The notes beneath the pieces were generated by a model. It saw only the letters and a list, made by a program, of their open reading frames with translations, did not search any database and was not told the DNA's origin. A program made the translations under genes and the position numbers. A stretch of DNA of 64,000 bases from Yamagishiella unicocca. Taxonomy: Eukaryota > Chlorophyta > Chlorophyceae > Chlamydomonadales > Volvocaceae. Below are positions 58,225-64,000 of this stretch, in pieces; within the stretch, counting starts at the first letter, position 1; each line of letters opens with the position of its first letter. The stretch is taken from contig BDSL01000074.1 in assembly GCA_003116995.1 (NCBI GenBank), forward strand, positions 434,001 to 498,000, read 5' to 3'.

Positions 58225-58691
58225 CGGGTGCCCGCCGTGTCCTCCTCCGCCGGGCGGCTGGAGGTGGACGTCACCCCCAGCACCACGGGTACGTGCGGGA
58301 GGGGAGGGGAGGAGGGTGTTGAGGAATGGGAGGGAGGGCAGGGGAGGGGAGAGGAGGGGAAGTGGGAGGGGAGGCGGGCAGGTGGGGAGTGCTAGGGAGT
58401 GGAGGGCAGGTGGGCAATGGGAGGGGAGGGGAGAGGACGGGAAGTGGGAGGGGAGGAGGGCAGGAGGGGAGGGGTTTCGAGGAAGGCCCGTGGATGCCAG
58501 AAAAACCCGTTTAGGACAGACTTTTTGAGATGCATGCTGGAGAACTGGGTTAGGGAGGGGAGGGGGGGTCCAGGGGAGGGACACCGTGGCCCACCTAAGG
58601 CCCCCACCAAACCTTATCGCCCAGTCGCCACCATTCGTTAGACAGCGACCGCTGCCGCCCCCTGTAGCGGCATTCCCCGGGAGCCCGGTCC
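58225..58691 (+). pseudogene. Captured fragment of the GH-like gene (exon 5 part + intron 5)
   Basis: 467 bases equal in length and nearly identical to 32882-33348. It includes the last 64 bases of exon 5 (encoding about VPAVSSSAGRLEVDV), the splice donor, and most of intron 5 with its ~80-bp repeat. Only a handful of substitutions seen. It is bounded downstream by LINE 3' sequence and has no other exon beside it, so it is not a working gene. Confidence 0.9.
58472..58551 (+). mobile_element. Dispersed ~80-bp repeat family copy inside the captured fragment
   Basis: Copy of 33129-33208, carried along in the 467-bp duplication. Differs by a few bases. Confidence 0.85.
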
Positions 58692-58745
58692 CTCTCATCC
58701 CCAAAAGCACGAACCCCAAGCAGGGCACAACCCGCAGACATGCAG

Positions 58746-60510
58746 TTGGTTGTTGTAACGGTTTCAATGGGTTCCAGACCAAGAGGTAGAACCATCGGGC
58801 GCATCGCCTGACACTGAACAAGACGGAGGAAACAAAAACCGACATGCACCGAAACAAAGGCAAACAACCAGAACACCAAATTGACAGGCCGTAGGCATAC
58901 AGAGCAGCAGCCAGCACCCCAGGGGGAATTTGCACTAGAGGCTCCCCTATCAGGAACTGGCCACCAACCAACCTAACAGCCCAGCACCCGACGAACCAGT
59001 GAAGCGCCGCAACAATGCAAACATCGGAACCAGCCACCTCTCATCCCATAAGGCACGGACCCCTAGCAGGGCTCAACACGCCTATATAGCCAGAAAGTAT
59101 GAAGCACGGGAAACCCCGCTCCCCAAGACAACCCGAGCCGATCAGGAATCCACCAGTACCTCAGCCGGTCCCCCGCACACAAGGCGATTGGCGACAACCC
59201 GCAAGAAAGGATGCCGAGGCCCCACTGCATCCCAGCCTTTCTGGGGAAGCCCCAGCGCAGCAAAGCCCCTCAGAAGGGCCCAAAACTCCACCACCCCACG
59301 GCGAACGGCACGATCCAGAAGACCACTACCCGGAGTAAGAGGGGGACCACCAGCCCCCGCCTTTTTCAAGGCCGCGGCCATAAACCGGCGCCCCACCTCC
59401 ATGGCAGTAATAGCCGCCAGGACTACTACATCCCAGGCGCAGGACTGTACCCTGGTAGGTGCTTGCACCAACCAAACTTGCGCCCGTGTCACCCCTGCAC
59501 CGAGCTGGGTCTCGAGTTGGGCAATCACTGCTTGAGCCACCGGGCAGAACCAAAAGTGGTGTAAGCGGGGGGTACCCGCCCATGGAGACTCTCCAGCCGG
59601 CACACCGCACCCACAGGGAGCTGCTGCTGCCGTCCGCATATGAGAGTTCCCGAGGAGGGGGATCCCATCCACAGCCAACCGCCACCATCCCTCCTTATAG
59701 GCCGGCTCCCACTTCATGCCAGACCAGAGCCGCCGGAACACTTGCTGCAAGGCATTCAGGGCCGCTGGCAGGACAGGCCCAGTACCCCCAAGCGCTTCGC
59801 GCACAAATTTCTCATGCGCGGCCCGCCGGGCGTCCGCGAACTCGACCAGTTGCACAGCCATCCCAACCCGAACAGTCATATCCCGCAGCGCCAGCGGCTC
59901 CCCCCCGCCCAACCGCCGCCCCAACCGTGCGGTGAGCATGGACCCCACTTCCTCTATCCCAGGTAGAACGTGGGGTATACCCTGGGAGGAAACCGGCATC
60001 ACCAGTGCCGCTGCTTGCTTCCATGGGGTTGGCACCTCGGCTAGCAACGCTTCCAGCGCCCCCATACATTCCCGCCACCGATCAAGCCCCAGAAACGTCT
60101 TCGCTGCTCTTGACCGCGGATCTAAGACTCGGACGACGAGCCCCCGCCATCCCGCTGGCCATGCCGTCTGCACCGCCGCCTCGGACGCAACTAAGAAGTC
60201 CCGAAGTGCATCACAAGCCGTCAGAACATCGCCCAACGTCTTAATGGTCCAGCACCCCACCAGTACTGGGTGTAAGTATTCCAAGCCGGCTGCCGACCAC
60301 AATCTGCCCAGACTGGCAGGCTGGGAGGAGCGGGTTGCCCCAAATCGGCACGTGTACACACCACGGGCCTGGCACCAGCGGCTCGCTAGCGATGTCTTGT
60401 ACCGGGGGCAAGGCCGCGAGCGCCGTGATCACCCGTCGGATATCAGCCGGCATCTCGTCCGCTCCCATCCACGGGCCCCTGCCTTGTGCAGCTGGTGTAT
60501 TGCTAACAGG
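58746..60510 (-). mobile_element. 5'-truncated LINE (C-terminal ORF2 and 3' UTR)
   Basis: A minus-strand ORF at 59142-60359 (405 codons) has the zinc-site pattern of non-LTR retrotransposon C-termini: CGCGVPAGESPWAGTPRLHH then FWFCPVAQAV. No reverse-transcriptase core is present. Upstream, PGPWCVHVPIWGNPLL is in another frame (about 60320-60350), so the ORF is frameshifted. The C-terminal block FWALLRGFAALGLPQKGW resembles that of the LINE tails at 63.4 kb. The 3' UTR runs to about 58746, ending AACCCATTGAAACCGTTACA. Confidence 0.75.
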
Positions 60511-60690
60511 GGGGGCCATTTAGGCTACTTCCCCGCTATTCATTCTCTGGCCGCCTCTGGTTGGGGTTTCTGGTGGTTTGGGTTTACTCTTCTTCCAGTG
60601 TCTCTTTCGGTGTCAGGCCATGCGCCCGATGGCTCTCTACCTTATGGTCTGGTGCCCACAACAGTTACTACTTCATATTGACACCCCACC
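60490..60690 (+). mobile_element. LINE-related 3' end, plus orientation
   Basis: Second copy of the 53529-53718 block (tggtgtattgctaacagg ... cccacaacagttactac), with base changes and small indels. Confidence 0.5.
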
Positions 60691-60849
60691 TGACGGTCAC
60701 CCGCGTATTAAGGCCCCACATGTCAGGAAGCCACGCACCAGTGCGCTGGGTGCCGTACAGAAAGACCTGTCACAAGTCCTGCAGCTTTGGGCTGCCGCTG
60801 CATAATGCTGAACCGACAAGGTGTCGACGGCCGATGGTCGTGTCCCTAT

Positions 60850-62887
60850 CCCGGCCTCGCCCGGGGCACCGGGTGAAGCGACCCTAATGAGCCCCAACAC
60901 CAGGCATATGCACGGCTGCCGCCGACCGCCGCACGTGTAGGGCCAAGCGGTGCTTCCGTTGGCAGCCAGTTGCTCCGCTTGGGGGCCGCCGCCAGGTGTC
61001 GTACTCGACCTGAAGGCCCATCCATGCCCACTTGTCCCCACCTTCAGACTTGCCGACAGCTGTGAGGCGAGGTGCAGCACCTGCGCGCTGCGGGGGTACA
61101 CACACACCACGGTACATCAACACATCGCGCAGGAGACCCCTGGCCCCCGGTAGTGGACGAGGCCGGTGTGCAGGGCAGGGCATGCGCGGCATATTTAAAT
61201 AACACGCTTGACAATGCGCTAGCAAAATGCAAGTGTTGCGTGCACGAATTACTGAAAGGGTAAATACGCCGACCAAAATGGAATACGCCCAGCGACACGC
61301 CATACGCCGGTCCGATCGGCATGTCGGTGTCCTCATCCTTCTCCTTCTGAGGCACGGTCTCCATGGCAGAAAGGTCCGGGTGTACTTGCTGCCGATGGTG
61401 CTCAACGCAGGCTACATTATTGCAGGTCAACTTGCCGCAGACGGGTCCACAACAAACGCGGCGAATTTGTTTTGTCTTGCACTTTGTAATGTGAACGTAA
61501 AGTCCGCGCTTGCTTTCGGCGTTTTGGATTCCATCGGACGACAGAAACACGGTTTATGAAATGGTCCTAACCAACACCAAACAGCATGGATTGCTGAAAA
61601 CTAATAATGATATGATTATATTCTTTAGGGCTCGCCTGTTTTCGCGCAGGAGCATACGTCCCGAACATGTACGGTTGAATGGAATTTGACTTTCAACGGC
61701 GACAGCCGACTGTCTTCACACAGCGGATACGTAAGGCACCATTCACATATGATGAACCGTGCATTGCGCATCGTGTTTCACTATGTGTTGGATCATGCTT
61801 TTAAATGCTGGGCCACCGCTCATCCCGCAAATTGAGGCGTTTCGTTTTGAAGAAGTGAAGGTTAGGGGACGGGTCGTGGGGATCGCGGAGCTGCCGCCCC
61901 GCTCCCCCACGATCCTCCCCTCTTTTGTTGCGGCGTCAATAGGGGAATGATCGGGGAAAGGTATATTACAAAAAACCAAAAGTCTGAAATGTTCCTGACG
62001 CGATCTGTGCGCGAAATGAATAGTGCGACGGGAGTATGCCTTAAGAGCGCAAAGTTAGCGCTGAATAAAGTACTAAAAAAACAACAATGTTTATGCGAAA
62101 GGCATGCACATACCATGGGAGTGGCCAGTTCACATGGTAGCACGCAACTTTGGCAGAGAGAGGTGCATGGACACAAGAAGCAGCCCAGAAATGGCATGCT
62201 GAAGACTCCCAGAACCACCCCCACTGAGGTTTCGAGTGTCACCCCGTGAAGTAGATGCGCCAGCAGCAGTACCATGTGCCCCCACTGGGGCCATGATCGC
62301 TGCCGTCGCCACCACCATCATCAGCAGCATCCCGTTTAGCATACTTACGCTTTGGGTTGCAACCCCAGGGCCCCCCTTTTTTTCCCGGCGGCAGTTCAAT
62401 ACGAATCAACCACAGTGGTTGCCTGGTGGCGTGTAAGGCGCTGGATGACAGCATCTGAAAGGTCGGGTTTAAGGTTTTTTTAGCAAGGTCTTCTGGATGT
62501 CAGAAGCTGTATTTAGGGTTTCTAGCGGCATGGCCAACGTAACTGACTCAGGTACCAAGCTGGTTTGGTTTCGGCATGGGTCGGTCGACCGAAGCCAACC
62601 CCTTGGGTCGGCACTGGCAGGCGGGGCTTTCATAGGGGCTTTGTGTGTGAGAGATGGGTATCTTAACGCCTATGGACAAGGACACCAGACTCCTGCGCCG
62701 ACCCTATGGCATACGTTGACCCCATAACCGAGGGGGCGGGACTCAGCGGGACCAGTACAACTCTTTTCACCGCCGGTGAATACCGGCCCCGCGTCTGCGG
62801 CAGGAGTGCCGCGGCCCTCCTCGTGCTTATGCCTGGTGGCTGCGGCTCATTAGGGTCGCTTCATCTAGTACCTGGGGCGAGGCCGGG
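60850..62887. mobile_element. TIR element, copy B (about 2 kb)
   Basis: Same as copy A but with the complete left end, starting cccggcctcgcccggggcac at 60850. The right end is at 62819-62887. No obvious target duplication seen at the edges. Confidence 0.55.
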
Positions 62888-63078
62888 GCACTGGGCGCAC
62901 CAACGGATGCGAGGACCCCAACGAGCAGCAGCACCAGGAACACGCACAGTTGGGGCTGGGGCAGACAGACCGCGGAAGGTGTCGAGCCAAACGGCGCTCA
63001 TGCTGCAGAACGCGATGACACCCACACCCTCCCCGTCGGCAGCGTGTTGCTCTGCTCGCGCTGCCGGCAGACGTCGCA
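60862..63078. repeat. 2.2-kb direct repeat, copy 2
   Basis: Partner of 53719-55935. Similarity stops at gacgtcgc: copy 1 then continues gagagaga, copy 2 continues acccgaggtgaag. Confidence 0.95.
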
Positions 63079-63098
63079 CCCGAGGTGAAGACCAAGCT

Positions 63099-63583
63099 AG
63101 AGAGAGAGAGAGACCGCGTTACAGTGGCCGCACGACAGGCAGCACCCGCCCTTATCCCGGCGGGAAAGCACTGCGGAAGAGACACGGAACCAAGGTCGGG
63201 TACGGGCAACAGCAGGCAAACAGCATCATGCAAAGTCAGCACAAGCGACGGCAGGACACGGCCCCATGCAGGCCACCCTTACGCGTCAAAACCACCACAA
63301 AAGCCCCCATTGGCTCACCTGCCCATCACCCGCACCACTCGTATCTCGAACCAGCAAAGGTGGCACCAGGAAAGAAAGAACGAAAGAACAAACAGCAGCC
63401 AAGGCAGGCTAGCTAGGGCGGCACGGCGCACATGAGCCGACCCCCGGTTACGAACAAAAATGGGTGGTCCACCCCCACGTCACCCCAGTCCTTGCGGGGC
63501 AAACCCAAGCCCGCAAAGTCCCGCAGCAAGGCCCAGAACTTAGCAAGGAGGCCAGAACGCATAGCAGCAGGGAGGGTGGTGCC
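63099..63583 (-). mobile_element. 5'-truncated LINE tail, copy 1
   Basis: Minus strand encodes AKFWALLRDFAGLGLPRKDW, then HPFLFVTGGRLMCAVPP and a stop at 63413. A roughly 300-base 3' UTR follows, ending CCACTGTAACGCGG and (TC)n. Its 5' end meets the (TC)n of the next copy. Confidence 0.75.
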
Positions 63584-64000
63584 GGAGAGAGAGAGAGAGA
63601 CCGCGTTACAGTGGCCGCACGACAGGCGGCACCCGCCCTTATCCCGGCGGGAAAGCACTGCGGAAGAAACACGGAACCAAGGTCGGGTACGGGCAACAGC
63701 AGGCAAACAGCATCATGCAAAGTCAGCACAAGCGACGGCAGGACACGGCCCCATGCAGGCCACCCTTACGCGTCAAAACCACCACAAAAGCCCCCATTGG
63801 CTCACCTGCCCATCACCCGCACCACTCGTATCTCGAACCAGCAAAGGTGGCACCAGGAAAGAAAGAACGAAAGAACAAACAGCAGCCAAGGCAGGCTAGC
63901 TAGGGCGGCACGGCGCACATGAGCCGACCCCCGGTTACGAACAAAAATGGGTGGTCCACCCCCACGTCACCCCAGTCCTTGCGGGGCAAACCCAAGCCCG
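63584..64000 (-). mobile_element. LINE tail, copy 2 (runs off window)
   Basis: Repeats copy 1 at an offset of 487 bases with very few changes: the same C-terminal codons beyond about 63900, same UTR and same (TC)n tail. The 5' extent is not visible. Confidence 0.75.

Noticed and set aside
53719..63078. The two 2.2-kb direct repeats as LTRs of one retrotransposon
   Set aside because: No TG...CA ends, no primer-binding site or gag/pol between them, and the interior consists of unrelated SINE, tRNA, LINE and captured gene pieces. The repeats themselves contain inverted-repeat elements.

Overview
The window looks like nuclear DNA of a chlamydomonadalean (volvocine-type) green alga. The evidence is intron-dense GC-rich genes with GT-AG junctions, a Ser/Pro-rod cell-wall or matrix glycoprotein, a fused CofG-CofH FO synthase, a LIKE-COV protein, an EB1 protein and a YJU2 splicing factor, plus TTTTAGGG-type telomere-like repeats inside introns. 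Exon chains were assembled by hand from splice sites, reading phase and family similarity. No database search was run.

Layout. 8213 to below 1 (minus): an ectodomain with PKD/Ig-like repeats fused to a Pro-rich rod of at least 920 residues (hydroxyproline-rich glycoprotein), whose 3' end lies outside the window. 10532-12587 (minus): YJU2/CCDC94 splicing factor. 13076-15799 (plus): LIKE-COV (DUF502) membrane protein. 16218-18120 (minus): EB1 microtubule plus-end protein. 18630-28084 (plus): bifunctional FO synthase, CofG then CofH, for deazaflavin. 30506-49822 (plus): a 31-exon gene of about 2215 codons for a secreted protein with three clan GH-A-like modules, EGF-like segments and a thrombospondin-1-like tail. 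YJU2/LIKE-COV and EB1/FO synthase are head-to-head pairs. LIKE-COV and EB1 converge.

49.8-64 kb is gene-poor and transposon-rich. It holds 3' fragments of LINEs, tRNA-headed SINEs that share a LINE tail, a terminal-inverted-repeat element of about 2 kb within a 2.2 kb segment duplicated at 99% or better, a tRNA-Arg(ACG), and a 467-bp copy of an exon-plus-intron piece of the GH-like gene.

The genes do not form one pathway: two encode extracellular matrix-type proteins and the rest are housekeeping. The most unusual items are the triple GH-like protein, whose first module has lost both putative catalytic glutamates; its 1.6 kb G-rich intronic minisatellite; the captured gene fragment; the SINE/LINE shared tail; and a family of roughly 75-85 bp repeats scattered mostly through introns of three genes.
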